From positions 248,001 through 312,000 of the forward strand of contig CANGEV010000001.1 of NCBI GenBank assembly GCA_947452995.1: a stretch of 64,000 nucleotides of DNA. Direction: 5' to 3'. Source of the stretch: Chitinophagales bacterium. Lineage in GTDB: Bacteria > Bacteroidota > Bacteroidia > Chitinophagales > CAIODY01. Shown piece by piece: positions 1 to 8,585 of this stretch (the first letter of the stretch is position 1; each line of letters starts with the position of its first letter). The notes below the pieces were generated by a model, which saw only the letters and a list, made by a program, of their open reading frames with translations, was not told the origin of the DNA and did not search any database. The translations under genes were made by a program, and so were the position numbers.

Positions 1-192
1 CAAACAGTCATTAAAAAATGCACCCCACATATCACTGAAATTCACTCTAAAGGTGAGAGCGTTTTAGCGCGTCAGTTTTATCTAATTCATTTGACGGATT
101 GGGTGAGTTTCTATCTTTCACAAGAAAGAAACTACGATTGTGTAGAAGTAAAAGTTATTGATTGGTTAAAAGCAGAATTGGCAAAAGCCTAA
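1..192 (+). CDS. Bifunctional phosphoglucose/phosphomannose isomerase, C-terminal end (partial)
   Basis: An open frame enters from the left edge and stops with TAA at 190-192, giving the last 63 residues of a protein. The segment IHSKGESVLARQFYLIHLTD followed by WVSFYLSQ and a final VIDWLKAEL helix is the conserved ending of the SIS-domain phosphoglucose/phosphomannose isomerase family, where it reads roughly G-x-S-x-L-A-R-x(3)-L-I...V-S-x-Y-L-A. These enzymes interconvert fructose-6-P with glucose-6-P or mannose-6-P in the cytoplasm. Its stop overlaps the stop of the convergent murF gene by four bases. The call rests on a short C-terminal signature only; the catalytic part is outside the window. 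Confidence 0.72.
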   Translation, partial: QTVIKKCTPHITEIHSKGESVLARQFYLIHLTDWVSFYLSQERNYDCVEVKVIDWLKAELAKA

Positions 193-1478
193 TCAAATAA
201 TTTCTCAAGAGCCATGCCTCGAGATGCTTTCGCTAGAAGAAATGCATGTTGAGGCATTTCTTTTTGTAGATGTTCATTGGCAAGGTCTGTAGTCGCAAAC
301 CATTTACCAAAGACAGTTTCCTTGAATTTATAAAAACTCGCTCCGATAAATATTGCTTGATCAAACTGAAGTTTTTTTACTAATTCAATGATTAGTTGAT
401 GTTCACGATCAGCATAGAGCCCTAGTTCGAACATATCCCCAAGCACGACAATCTTAGGCTTGGCAGGCATTTTAGCAAAGCTTTCTATTGCTCCTGCCAT
501 ACTACTCGGATTGGCATTATAGCAATCCATCAATAATTGATTGGTATGCCATTGCTTCCACTGAGATCGATTGTTTGCTGGCACGTAGGATTCAATACCA
601 CGCTTCACTTCATGACTATTCAATCCGAAATAAAATCCAATTTTTGCAGCAGCTAATATATTAGGCAGATTATAATCTCCTGCTAAATTCGAACTCGCGT
701 AAAATACTTCCGGTTGCGAGAAAGCCACTTCTATTAAAGGGAAATGAGATTGAATAGTGGCATTGCATTCAACCGAATTACCACCATACGTAAACCGTTC
801 AATACCTTCCGAAGCATCCATCAGATCCTTATCCGCTGCATTCACAAAGCACTTCGCATTTTTAGCACGCAAGAATTCATACAATTCAGCATTAGCAATT
901 TTCACTTGTTCGATGCTACCAAATCCTTCCAAATGATCTTTACCATTATTGGTAATAATCCCATAATCAGGCTCTACGATGGCAGCTAATTCAGCGGTTT
1001 CAAAGAGATGATTTGCACCTATTTCAATAACTGCAATCTCCGTATCTAAGGGCATTTGAAGAATCGTCAGTGGAACACCGATATGATTATTCAAATTGCC
1101 ATTCGTTGCATGCACCTTAAACTTTTGCGATAAGACGGAGCGTATCAGTTCTTTCGAAGTTGTTTTACCATTGCTACCTCCTACGGCTAGAAAAGGAATC
1201 GTAAAGGTAGAACGATGATGATTCGCCAATGCTTGCAACATACGAAGTGTATCAGGAACTAAAATACAACGTTCGTGCACCACTGCATCTTCGCGATCAA
1301 CTACAACCCATGCTGCACCTGCGTCGATAGCTTGCTGTGCAAAATCATTCGCATCGAATTTTTCGCCACGCAAGGCTAAAAACATCCATCCATCCTTAAT
1401 CTGACGCGTATCCGTTGTAAGCCCTTCTGAGCTTTTCCATAGTGCATACAATTCAGGGATAGATGGATATTTCGACAT
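189..1478 (-). CDS. murF: UDP-N-acetylmuramoyl-tripeptide--D-alanyl-D-alanine ligase MurF
   Basis: MurF adds D-Ala-D-Ala to UDP-MurNAc-tripeptide, the last cytoplasmic step of peptidoglycan precursor synthesis. The 429-residue protein has the family layout: an N-terminal UDP-binding domain (TDTRQIKDGWMFLAL, with AAWVVVD), a central ATPase domain with the Mur-ligase P-loop GGSNGKTTSKELI and NGNLNNHIGVPLT, the EIGANH motif, and a C-terminal domain beginning near MDCYNANPSSM with VLGDMFELG. Length is normal for the family. It lies four bases downstream of fabD on the same strand, so the two are probably cotranscribed. There is no sign of truncation. Confidence 0.96.
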   Translation of the reverse strand: MSKYPSIPELYALWKSSEGLTTDTRQIKDGWMFLALRGEKFDANDFAQQAIDAGAAWVVVDREDAVVHERCILVPDTLRMLQALANHHRSTFTIPFLAVGGSNGKTTSKELIRSVLSQKFKVHATNGNLNNHIGVPLTILQMPLDTEIAVIEIGANHLFETAELAAIVEPDYGIITNNGKDHLEGFGSIEQVKIANAELYEFLRAKNAKCFVNAADKDLMDASEGIERFTYGGNSVECNATIQSHFPLIEVAFSQPEVFYASSNLAGDYNLPNILAAAKIGFYFGLNSHEVKRGIESYVPANNRSQWKQWHTNQLLMDCYNANPSSMAGAIESFAKMPAKPKIVVLGDMFELGLYADREHQLIIELVKKLQFDQAIFIGASFYKFKETVFGKWFATTDLANEHLQKEMPQHAFLLAKASRGMALEKLFD

Positions 1479-1482
1479 ACTA

Positions 1483-2358
1483 TTAGTTTACACCGCTGAC
1501 AACAGCAGTCTTTTCAATTTTTACAATCAAGCCTTGCAATACTTTACCCGGACCGATTTCAACAAAATTTGTTGCTCCGTCAGCAATCATCGCTTGAACA
1601 GATTGAGTCCATTTTACAGGAGCTGTCAATTGGGCTATTAAATTTTGCTTGATTGTTGCTGCATCGCGAACACCGCTAGCACAAACATTTTGATAGATCG
1701 CACATACAGGCTCACGGAATGAGGTGCTTTCAATGGCAGCTTGCAATTCTTGACGAGCCGGTTCCATCATAGGAGAATGGAAGGCGCCACCAACAGGCAA
1801 CAATAAAGCGCGTTTTGCACCGGCCGCTTTTAAACTTTCGCAAGCTGTGGTTACGGCAGCAAGTTCTCCGGAAATCACAACCTGACCGGGACAATTATAA
1901 TTTGCAGCCACTACAACACCAGGTGTTTCCGCACAAATTTTTTCAATGATATCATCTGCTAAATTCAATACTGCAGCCATGGTAGATGGAGTAATCTCAC
2001 ATGCTTTTTGCATCGCATTCGCACGAGCGGCTACTAAACGCAAGGCATCAGCAAAATCCAAACAATCAGCCGCAACAAGGGCAGAAAACTCACCGAGTGA
2101 ATGACCGGCTACCATATCTGGTTTAAACTCAGCCATCGTCTTAGCCAAGGCAACAGACAATATAAAAATTGCTGGCTGTGTCACATTCGTTTGCTTTAAT
2201 TCTTCTTCCGTTCCGTTGAACATGATATCCGTGATACGAAAACCTAAAATTTCATTAGCTTGTTCGAAGATGGCTTTAGCCGTTTCATTGCTTTCATAAA
2301 GCGCTTTACCCATTCCTGGGAATTGCGAGCCCTGACCAGGGAATACGTATGCATTCAT
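1483..2358 (-). CDS. fabD: Malonyl-CoA:acyl-carrier-protein transacylase FabD
   Basis: FabD loads malonyl groups onto acyl carrier protein for fatty acid synthesis. The 291-residue protein opens with the family signature YVFPGQGSQFPGMG, carries the nucleophile motif GHSLGEFSAL (catalytic Ser) and the later catalytic His in GAFHSPMM. The ATG at 2356-2358 (MNAYVFPG) is preferred over an upstream in-frame TTG at 2379, because the conserved N-terminus of the family starts right there. It is the first gene of a probable fabD-murF pair, and its upstream region is shared with the divergent tRNA-Leu promoter. Confidence 0.96.
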   Translation of the reverse strand: MNAYVFPGQGSQFPGMGKALYESNETAKAIFEQANEILGFRITDIMFNGTEEELKQTNVTQPAIFILSVALAKTMAEFKPDMVAGHSLGEFSALVAADCLDFADALRLVAARANAMQKACEITPSTMAAVLNLADDIIEKICAETPGVVVAANYNCPGQVVISGELAAVTTACESLKAAGAKRALLLPVGGAFHSPMMEPARQELQAAIESTSFREPVCAIYQNVCASGVRDAATIKQNLIAQLTAPVKWTQSVQAMIADGATNFVEIGPGKVLQGLIVKIEKTAVVSGVN

Positions 2359-2408
2359 TATTTGTAATTTTTTATGCAAGCTCCGATGGAGGTTGCGTTC
2401 AAATTTCT

Positions 2409-2416
2409 TATCTTTG
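2409..2416 (+). promoter_or_regulatory. Putative -7 element (TATCTTTG) for tRNA-Leu
   Basis: TATCTTTG followed by C matches the Bacteroidota -7 consensus TAnnTTTG exactly. It lies about 60 bases ahead of the tRNA and points toward it. No well-spaced -33 TTTG was found; a TTG at 2393-2395 is only 13 bases upstream. The consensus is established knowledge, the assignment is inference. Confidence 0.5.
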
Positions 2417-2478
2417 CAAAACTAATCAAATCAGTGCAAAAGACATTTGTTTTAAACAGTGGCTTTTCCACAGTGAAT

Positions 2479-2562
2479 GCCCAGGTGGCGAAACTGGCAG
2501 ACGCACTACCTTGAGGTGGTAGCGCCCGAAAGGGTGTACGAGTTCAAATCTCGTCTTGGGCA
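2479..2562 (+). tRNA. tRNA-Leu (anticodon GAG)
   Basis: The acceptor strands gcccagg (2479-2485) and cttgggc (2555-2561) pair over seven positions with one G-U. The D-arm holds ggcgaaactggcagacgc. The anticodon stem ctacc/ggtag encloses the loop ttgaggt, giving anticodon GAG at 2513-2515, which reads CUC leucine codons. A long variable arm (gcgcccgaaagggtgt) makes this a class II tRNA, as expected for Leu. The T-arm contains gttcaaatc. The discriminator base is A and CCA is not encoded. A terminator hairpin follows directly. Confidence 0.95.
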
Positions 2563-2564
2563 CA

Positions 2565-2591
2565 AAGGTCTTCTTCGGAAGGCCTTTTTTT
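2565..2591 (+). terminator. Rho-independent terminator after tRNA-Leu
   Basis: Stem aaggtctt (2565-2572) pairs with aaggcctt (2579-2586) with one G-U wobble, around the loop cttcgg, and runs into seven T residues at 2585-2591. It lies three bases after the tRNA and only 21 bases before the GH97 start codon. Confidence 0.8.
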
Positions 2592-2612
2592 ATTGCATTA
2601 TTTGTATTTTTA

Positions 2613-5204
2613 ATGATGCGCCTAAACTTCGTTTTACTATTGCTTTTGTTTTGCGGTTTTTCAACATGCTTTGCGTATGATATAAGCTCTCCACAAGGCA
2701 AACTGAAACTGGATATTAATCCTAGTATGATGACAGCGGGCGTACATTTTAGTATTCAATTTCAATCGCAAACTGTATTTACTAACGCGAGCACTTTTTT
2801 AATTGATTTGAACGGCCGTTTTGATCAAAACTTCGCTTATCAAAAATGTAGTGCCTTTGAAACAGTGAACGACTCATGGAAAGACCCTTTGAGTGGAGAA
2901 TCAATCACAAACATTTATACTAAAAAAGAGTATTTCTTTACACTCAAAGACAGCCTCAATAGTGCTAGTCAATGTGTGATCGAATTTCGCGTTTTTGAAA
3001 ATGCAGTCGCCTATCGTTTTAAAGTATTCAGCTATCGCGATGCATATCAAGGAGACAAAAGCTATTTCCCCTATCAAGCGCAAGACTCAGCCTGGTGGAT
3101 GCCCACAGATTGCTTTGCCTTTGAAGGTTTGTATCAGCATAGTCTAACGAATACCCTCCATAAAGCGATGTTGATTCCATTCCTCGGACATCGTGCAGAC
3201 AGCTTATGGTATTCCATTTATGAAGCAGCCTTATTAAATTACCCTTTATTCGATTTAGTAAAAAACTCATCTCATCAATTAGAGACCGTGCTCCGTTACG
3301 AAGCGGTCGACTCACCACTGATTGCCAAACACTTTTTTCAATCGCCATGGCGTGTGATTAGCATAGGTAATACCGCCGCTGATATTGCCAATTCTAAAAT
3401 AGTTGCGAACCTGAATGAGCCTTGTAAAATCAAAAACACATCTTGGATTAAGCCAATTAAATTCAATGGAATTTGGTGGGAAATGCATGAAGGAATATTA
3501 ACCTGGCAAGAAGGTAAATATCACGGAGCAACTACAAATCGTAGTATAAATTATATTCGCTGGGCACATGATCATCATTTAGACGCTACACTTACGGAGG
3601 GATGGAATAAAGGATGGAACAACTACGGCTCCGACAAAAAATCCGTGCAACAATTTAATACACCGGCCTCCGACTTCGATTGGGAAGACATTTTAAAATT
3701 CGCTGCAAATAACAAGATCAATTGGATTGCACACCATGAAACGCAAGCCGATTATAAGATGTATGATAGCATCGCAGAAACACTTTTTAAAGACCTTCAT
3801 CTTAAAGGAGTGCATTACCTCAAAACAGGTTATGCTGGCGTAGGCATGCAATATGGTCAGACGCAAATTGAGCACTTTCAAAAAATCGTAGAATTAGCTG
3901 CTAAATATGAAATCTGCCTGGATGTGCATGAAAGTATTATGCCTAGCGGCATTGAACGCACTTGGCCCAATTTGCTTACACAAGAAGCAGGAAGAGGGAA
4001 TGAATGGAATGCAACGTACGAAGGCCTTCCACCTTACTATGCCACCCTATTACCATTTACAAGAAACATGCTTGGTGCTTTCGATTATACACCTGGTATT
4101 TTGAACCTAAGCAACAACTCCAATCATTCTAAAAGAGGCTTCACTACCCTTTCTCATGAGCTAGCCTTGAATATTGTTCTTTACAGTCCTATGCGCATGA
4201 TGGCACAAGATATTTTCACTTACAGTGAATACAGAAAAGACTTTAATGATGCGAGCAATTTCATGGCTGAAATCCCTTCCGTTTGGCAAGAGCGAAAAGT
4301 AATCGCAGCTCGTCCGGGAGATTATGTTGCAACACGTGCCTTACAAGTTGAAAACAAAGATAGTACGTGGTATATAGGAGCTATTGCCGATGAAAAGAGC
4401 TATCAATTAAAGGTTCCGCTTACTTTTTTACAAACAGAACAAAATTATGTTGCCACCATTTACTGTGACAACCGCATGACGAATTGGAATACACGACCGA
4501 GAGAATTTAGCAAATTCAACATAGCCATTACTCGATTAGACACCTTGACTTTAAGCCTCGCAAAGGCTGGAGGTGCCGCAGTTAAAATTGTCAAGCGTAG
4601 CGTTTATGACAAACAAAAAACAAACGATGAGGCACCAATTATGGAGATTGGATTATGGCATAGAATGAATCACATTTTTAATCAAATGTTTCAACAACAA
4701 AACACTTTTGGAGCTGCCTATAGAAAAGAAACTGGAGCAACCGTGCAATATTATTCAATGTACGACAGTACCTATCAGGCAGATGGAATCACTGCGCTCA
4801 CTGATGGCAAAATATCTTTTTATGATTTTAAAAACTCAGCCTGGCAAGGCTTTTATAATAATGACCTAGATGTGCTAGTCAGCCTACCTCGTAAAGAGAA
4901 ATTAAACCAAGTGATGATCCACTGTTTGGCATCACCTGATGACTGGATTTATTTTCCTAGAAAGATCTCAGTAATTGTTTTGGATGCTAAAATGCAAGTG
5001 GTAAAATCGTTCATTCATGAATACAATGAACTTCCAAAAGAAGCGAATGGATCGCGAAAAATTGAAGAACTTGAAATAAATTTAGAAGGAATTGAAGGCA
5101 GTTTTATAAAAGTTAAGGCCTATAATCCTGGTCCTTGTCCTGCCGATGGCAAAGGGGCAGGCAACCCTTCTTGGATATTCTGTGATGAAATCCTTTGGCG
5201 TTAA
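2613..5204 (+). CDS. Glycoside hydrolase family 97 (SusB-like alpha-glucosidase), secreted
   Basis: A 863-residue secreted or periplasmic enzyme likely to cleave alpha-glucosidic bonds in starch-type oligosaccharides. A signal peptide (hydrophobic VLLLLLFCGFSTCFA) is followed by the GH97 N-terminal beta-sandwich, and a barrel from about residue 280 (FNGIWWEMHEG). The stretch around 374-440 has HHETQAD, LKTGYAG and DVHESIMPSG, then TQEAGRGNEW near 455-465. The LK[TS]GY[AV]G motif and the HE and EAGRGxE glutamates resemble inverting SusB rather than the retaining GH97 subgroup, which has an Asp nucleophile. From about residue 700 a beta-rich tail (ALTDGKISFYDF, WQGFYNNDLDVLVSLP) looks like an F5/8-type C domain. 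The start MMRLN at 2613/2616 is chosen because the longer frame runs back through the tRNA terminator. No own promoter is evident. Confidence 0.9.
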   Translation: MMRLNFVLLLLLFCGFSTCFAYDISSPQGKLKLDINPSMMTAGVHFSIQFQSQTVFTNASTFLIDLNGRFDQNFAYQKCSAFETVNDSWKDPLSGESITNIYTKKEYFFTLKDSLNSASQCVIEFRVFENAVAYRFKVFSYRDAYQGDKSYFPYQAQDSAWWMPTDCFAFEGLYQHSLTNTLHKAMLIPFLGHRADSLWYSIYEAALLNYPLFDLVKNSSHQLETVLRYEAVDSPLIAKHFFQSPWRVISIGNTAADIANSKIVANLNEPCKIKNTSWIKPIKFNGIWWEMHEGILTWQEGKYHGATTNRSINYIRWAHDHHLDATLTEGWNKGWNNYGSDKKSVQQFNTPASDFDWEDILKFAANNKINWIAHHETQADYKMYDSIAETLFKDLHLKGVHYLKTGYAGVGMQYGQTQIEHFQKIVELAAKYEICLDVHESIMPSGIERTWPNLLTQEAGRGNEWNATYEGLPPYYATLLPFTRNMLGAFDYTPGILNLSNNSNHSKRGFTTLSHELALNIVLYSPMRMMAQDIFTYSEYRKDFNDASNFMAEIPSVWQERKVIAARPGDYVATRALQVENKDSTWYIGAIADEKSYQLKVPLTFLQTEQNYVATIYCDNRMTNWNTRPREFSKFNIAITRLDTLTLSLAKAGGAAVKIVKRSVYDKQKTNDEAPIMEIGLWHRMNHIFNQMFQQQNTFGAAYRKETGATVQYYSMYDSTYQADGITALTDGKISFYDFKNSAWQGFYNNDLDVLVSLPRKEKLNQVMIHCLASPDDWIYFPRKISVIVLDAKMQVVKSFIHEYNELPKEANGSRKIEELEINLEGIEGSFIKVKAYNPGPCPADGKGAGNPSWIFCDEILWR

Positions 5205-5226
5205 GGCGAAAGAAATAGTACCTTTG
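5194..5226 (+). promoter_or_regulatory. Putative fmt promoter: TTTG-N21-TACCTTTG
   Basis: TTTG at 5194-5197 and TACCTTTG at 5219-5226 are 21 bases apart, fitting the Bacteroidota sigma-A promoter (-33 TTTG, -7 TAnnTTTG). The -33 box lies inside the end of the GH97 gene. The fmt ATG is only five bases after the -7 box, so the mRNA would have almost no leader. Confidence 0.6.
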
Positions 5227-5231
5227 CACAT

Positions 5232-6140
5232 ATGTTAAAGATTGTACTTTTTGGCACACCCGATTTTCCTATTCCTGCCTTCGAAGCGGTTTATAATGCC
5301 GGCTTCGACATAAAAGCAGTGGTTACGGCTCCCGACAAACCTGCAGGTCGTGGTATGCAATTACAATCCTCAGCTGTGAAGCAATGGGCTGTCGAACATA
5401 ATTTGAATGTCCTTCAACCCGCCAAATTAAAAGACCCTGATTTTATAGCAAGATTACGCGATTTAGAAGCTGATTTATTTATTGTAATTGCTTTTCGTAT
5501 GCTACCTGAAATAGTTTGGCAGATGCCGCGTATAGGCACTTTCAATCTACATGCGTCTCTCCTACCGGCCTATAGAGGTGCAGCGCCTATTCAGTGGGCG
5601 ATTCGCAATGGCGAAAAAGAAACAGGTGTTACTACTTTTTTCTTGAAACACGAGATTGATACCGGAGATTGGATTATGCAAGAGCGCGTTGCCATTGGAG
5701 AAGATATGACCGGTGGTGAATTGCACGATGTTTTACAAGCTTTAGGTGCTGCTGTGGTATTGAAGAGTGTAATGGCTATTGATGAAAACAAGCATACTAC
5801 AACTCCCCAAAATGGCGAAATAAAGCATGCTCCGAAATTACAGAAACAGGATGCATGTATTAATTGGAATCAATCAACACAAGCTGCCTACAACCAATAT
5901 AGAGCCTTTATTCCATTTCCAGGATCATTCATGATGCTTAATGGAAAAGTACTTAAAATCCATGCTGCAAAACCTATCCATGAGGCGCATACTATGGAGC
6001 CAGGGAGTTATTCTACGGATCAAAAATCATTTTTGAAAGTAGCTACCGAAGACGGGTTTATAAATCTTTTTGAGGTACAACCAGAAGGCAAAAAGCGCAT
6101 GCCGATAGCCGACTTCTTGCGCGGCAATAGCATTCAATAA
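5232..6140 (+). CDS. fmt: Methionyl-tRNA formyltransferase
   Basis: Fmt formylates the amino group of initiator Met-tRNA using 10-formyl-tetrahydrofolate. The 302-residue protein starts with VLFGTPDFPIPAFEAV. The formyltransferase signature FNLHASLLPAYRGAAPIQW holds the catalytic Asn and His, and the catalytic Asp is in HEIDTGDWI. The C-terminal tRNA-binding OB-like domain includes INWNQSTQAAYNQYRAF and FPGSFMML. Length and order match the family. It converges on a lipoprotein gene with a three-base gap. Confidence 0.97.
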   Translation: MLKIVLFGTPDFPIPAFEAVYNAGFDIKAVVTAPDKPAGRGMQLQSSAVKQWAVEHNLNVLQPAKLKDPDFIARLRDLEADLFIVIAFRMLPEIVWQMPRIGTFNLHASLLPAYRGAAPIQWAIRNGEKETGVTTFFLKHEIDTGDWIMQERVAIGEDMTGGELHDVLQALGAAVVLKSVMAIDENKHTTTPQNGEIKHAPKLQKQDACINWNQSTQAAYNQYRAFIPFPGSFMMLNGKVLKIHAAKPIHEAHTMEPGSYSTDQKSFLKVATEDGFINLFEVQPEGKKRMPIADFLRGNSIQ

Positions 6141-6143
6141 AAA

Positions 6144-6557
6144 TTATTTCGTGGGTGTTTCTTCTTGCCAGATAATGACGGCTGTTTGCGAACTCCGATC
6201 AAAATCAGGACAGCGGCCATCGCCTTTACCGGTGAAGCCTCCGTCCGGTGAACAAATCTTTTTGCCGAACTCGTCATATAAAGGATTCAACTGATCACAA
6301 CAATCTGACGGAATATAGTACACGTCCATATACTGATACCGATATTTTAAGATCATTTTCTTGCCGGTTCTATATGGAGGCTGTGCTTTCAAAAACTCTA
6401 TTTGACTTTGTACCCAAGCAGGCACAGTATAAACATACTCTTCTCTAGGAGGATCCATTTCTTCTTCATGGGCATGCTTTGTAGCAAACCAATGCATACG
6501 GCAAGCGCCTAATAAAGTACTGCTCAAAAGCAGTAAATAGACTAAAAACTTCTTCAT
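6144..6557 (-). CDS. Small lipoprotein with CCD / PDGGFTGKGDGRCPDF motifs (DUF6970-like)
   Basis: A 137-residue predicted lipoprotein of unknown function. The signal sequence ends in the lipobox LLGAC (Cys near residue 19). The mature part has WVQSQIEFLKAQP, YRYQYMDVYYIPSDCCDQ, LYDEFGKKICSPDGG and FTGKGDGRCPDF. I recognise this arrangement from small Bacteroidota lipoproteins, probably DUF6970; the family number is from memory. Paired cysteines and Asp/Gly-rich turns suggest a disulfide-bonded or metal-binding surface, but no activity can be named. Its ATG overlaps the stop of the arginase-like gene (TAATG), so it is the last gene of the mazG operon. Confidence 0.75.
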   Translation of the reverse strand: MKKFLVYLLLLSSTLLGACRMHWFATKHAHEEEMDPPREEYVYTVPAWVQSQIEFLKAQPPYRTGKKMILKYRYQYMDVYYIPSDCCDQLNPLYDEFGKKICSPDGGFTGKGDGRCPDFDRSSQTAVIIWQEETPTK

Positions 6558-7732
6558 TACATTAATTCTAAACCTTTTAAAAAGCGCTCCGGAAGCTCAT
6601 TGCGCGTAGCCATCAAATAATCTTGATAAGAACATGGAATTAATTTATGGCGCTCACTACCTGGCAGTTTCGCCTTAATCCACCAACGACTACTTTTTCT
6701 ACTTTTCATGAACTGCATCTGTTCGCCCGTATCTTCCATCATCAAATGATATAGTATAAAATCATTTTCATTGATGATTGGATAATCTGCTACACGATGT
6801 AAGACACCGTCGATGAAGTACCAAATCATTTGGGCCGCTAATTGTGCAGTGGTATTACGAAGATCTAAATGCGGATTTATTTCATAAATCCCAAAAGAAC
6901 TCACCCGATCACTCATACCGGCATAGCGTGCCATTGCACAAATCTCATCTCCGAAAAAGCCATTCGGCGAAGCGTTTCCATTACCAGGTGCTTCACTCGC
7001 TCTTACTGCTGAAATATCGATAGTTACCAAATCTGCATCCCGAACATGCGGTTCCATTTCTTTCCAATCCTCTTGTAATGCGCCGAGGCGTGTCGCATCG
7101 AATTTTAACTGCCCTAATACTTTCATTAGGTTATAATCTAACAAATACGACTGATAGCCTAAAAGCTGAAAATGTTTTAGGTAGTTTGGTTTATGCGTGA
7201 TTACATTCGACAAAAAGGTATTGGATAAAATATCGTCTTGTAAAAAGCTTAGATCCAAACGTGCATCCACATGAACATAATGAATATCTTGTTCTAATTC
7301 TTGATAGCCCATGAAATGTCCATAGGCGCAGTCATTTGAACCACCTACTACAACCGGAATCATACCCAATTTCAATAGAATACTGCAAACTTTTGCTAAA
7401 CCAAAATAAGTATCCTTCGGAGTCGCACCTGCTTTGATTTCACCCATGTCGATAATTTTGGTAAAATCATTGAACGCAGATAACTGATAGAATTCTTGCT
7501 TAACTTTTTGTGGCGCATCCGCTGTTCCGTGATTATTCACCACATTGCGCTGTTCACTTACGCCAATTATCGCGATACGTGTTGCTTCGATATTGGGTAA
7601 TTCTTGCCCATCAAAATACTGAATATTTGCGCCCATTAAATAGGGGTTCAAGGCGTGATTTGCTTCGATGGTAGCAGAATCTACAGGACTTAAAAAATCA
7701 TTTAAAAGTGTTAGGTCGTTTGATGCAGACAT
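6557..7732 (-). CDS. Arginase/agmatinase-superfamily protein with altered metal ligands
   Basis: A 391-residue member of the ureohydrolase fold, of a type common in Bacteroidota. The fold is visible in IAIIGVSEQRN, VVVGGSNDCAYG, VHVDARLDL and DLVTIDISAVRASEAPG. In canonical enzymes these sites are GGxH, DAHxD and SxDxD, which supply two Mn ligand sets. Here the first His is Asn (GGSND), the second His is Arg (DARLD), and the last Asp is Ser (DIS). An intact binuclear Mn centre is therefore unlikely. The C-terminal part (RTGRWW-like SRWWIKAKLPGSERHKLIPCSY, EIPERF-like ELPERFLKG) is shared with Bacteroidota relatives. It may be a non-catalytic or repurposed homolog. It sits 12 bases after mazG. 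Confidence 0.8.
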   Translation of the reverse strand: MSASNDLTLLNDFLSPVDSATIEANHALNPYLMGANIQYFDGQELPNIEATRIAIIGVSEQRNVVNNHGTADAPQKVKQEFYQLSAFNDFTKIIDMGEIKAGATPKDTYFGLAKVCSILLKLGMIPVVVGGSNDCAYGHFMGYQELEQDIHYVHVDARLDLSFLQDDILSNTFLSNVITHKPNYLKHFQLLGYQSYLLDYNLMKVLGQLKFDATRLGALQEDWKEMEPHVRDADLVTIDISAVRASEAPGNGNASPNGFFGDEICAMARYAGMSDRVSSFGIYEINPHLDLRNTTAQLAAQMIWYFIDGVLHRVADYPIINENDFILYHLMMEDTGEQMQFMKSRKSSRWWIKAKLPGSERHKLIPCSYQDYLMATRNELPERFLKGLELM

Positions 7733-7744
7733 TATAAACTTTCT

Positions 7745-8530
7745 TTACTTGTTTTCTGTTAATTTAATACGATTCCAAAGGGCGTCTTTTTCCATTAAGC
7801 TCATGGCAGAAAAATCGTTTCCTTCCGAAGCCGCTATTTCTTCCATTCCCTTAAAGCGACGCAAAAACTTCTGATTCGTCTTTTCTAAGGCTGTTTCAGG
7901 GTCGATGTTTTTAAAACGAGCATAGTTCACGAGTGCAAAAAGCAAGTCCCCAAATTCCGCTTCGGCAGCATCTTTATCTCCTGCAGCTAAGGCTTCCTTA
8001 AATTCATTTTCTTCCTCCTTCACCTTCTCCCAAACTTGCGCTGCGGTATCCCATTCAAACCCTACTTGCTTTGATTTTTCTTGCATGCGTAAAGCCTTCA
8101 CCATAGCAGGCAGTCCTTTAGGAACGCCGGCTAATACCGATTTATTCCCTTCCTTCAATTTCAACTGTTCCCAGTTACGCTTAACCTCCTCTTCATTCTC
8201 TACATTCACATCGCCATACACATGCGGATGACGAAAAATCAATTTCTCGCAAACTGCTTCAATGACGTCACCAATATCAAACCGACCTTCTTCCGAAGCA
8301 ATTTTAGCATAAAAAACTAGATGCAGCATTAAATCGCCAAGTTCCTTCTTTAAATCGGTCCAATCTTCTTGTAAAATCGCATCGCCAAGTTCATACATTT
8401 CTTCAATCGTTAAGGTACGCAAGGTATGAATCGTCTGCTTTCGATCCCACGGGCATTTCTCGCGCAAATCATCCATAATTTGCACTAAACGATAGAAGGA
8501 CTTTTTTTCGTTGGTATTTACGGCATCCAT
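7745..8530 (-). CDS. mazG: Nucleoside triphosphate pyrophosphohydrolase MazG
   Basis: MazG hydrolyses NTPs or dNTPs to NMP and PPi, cleaning aberrant nucleotides. The 261-residue protein has two MazG domains. The N-terminal one has CPWDRKQTIHTLR, IEEMYELGDAI and LKKELGDLMLHLVFYA. The C-terminal one has VGFEWDTAAQVWEKVKEEENEF and EAEFGDLLFALVNYARF. The ExxE...ExxD Mg-binding pattern is present in both. Length equals the bacterial family norm. It starts with ATG at 8528-8530, is divergent from the T9SS plug gene, and is first in a three-gene operon. Confidence 0.95.
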   Translation of the reverse strand: MDAVNTNEKKSFYRLVQIMDDLREKCPWDRKQTIHTLRTLTIEEMYELGDAILQEDWTDLKKELGDLMLHLVFYAKIASEEGRFDIGDVIEAVCEKLIFRHPHVYGDVNVENEEEVKRNWEQLKLKEGNKSVLAGVPKGLPAMVKALRMQEKSKQVGFEWDTAAQVWEKVKEEENEFKEALAAGDKDAAEAEFGDLLFALVNYARFKNIDPETALEKTNQKFLRRFKGMEEIAASEGNDFSAMSLMEKDALWNRIKLTENK

Positions 8531-8585
8531 AGTTTAAAAATACAACCATTCGACAAGATTCGTATGCAAATCGTATCTTCGTTAT

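Noticed and set aside
2426-2701. Open frames running through tRNA-Leu on both strands
   Set aside because: The tRNA is complete with a terminator, and the frames are chance products of its sequence.
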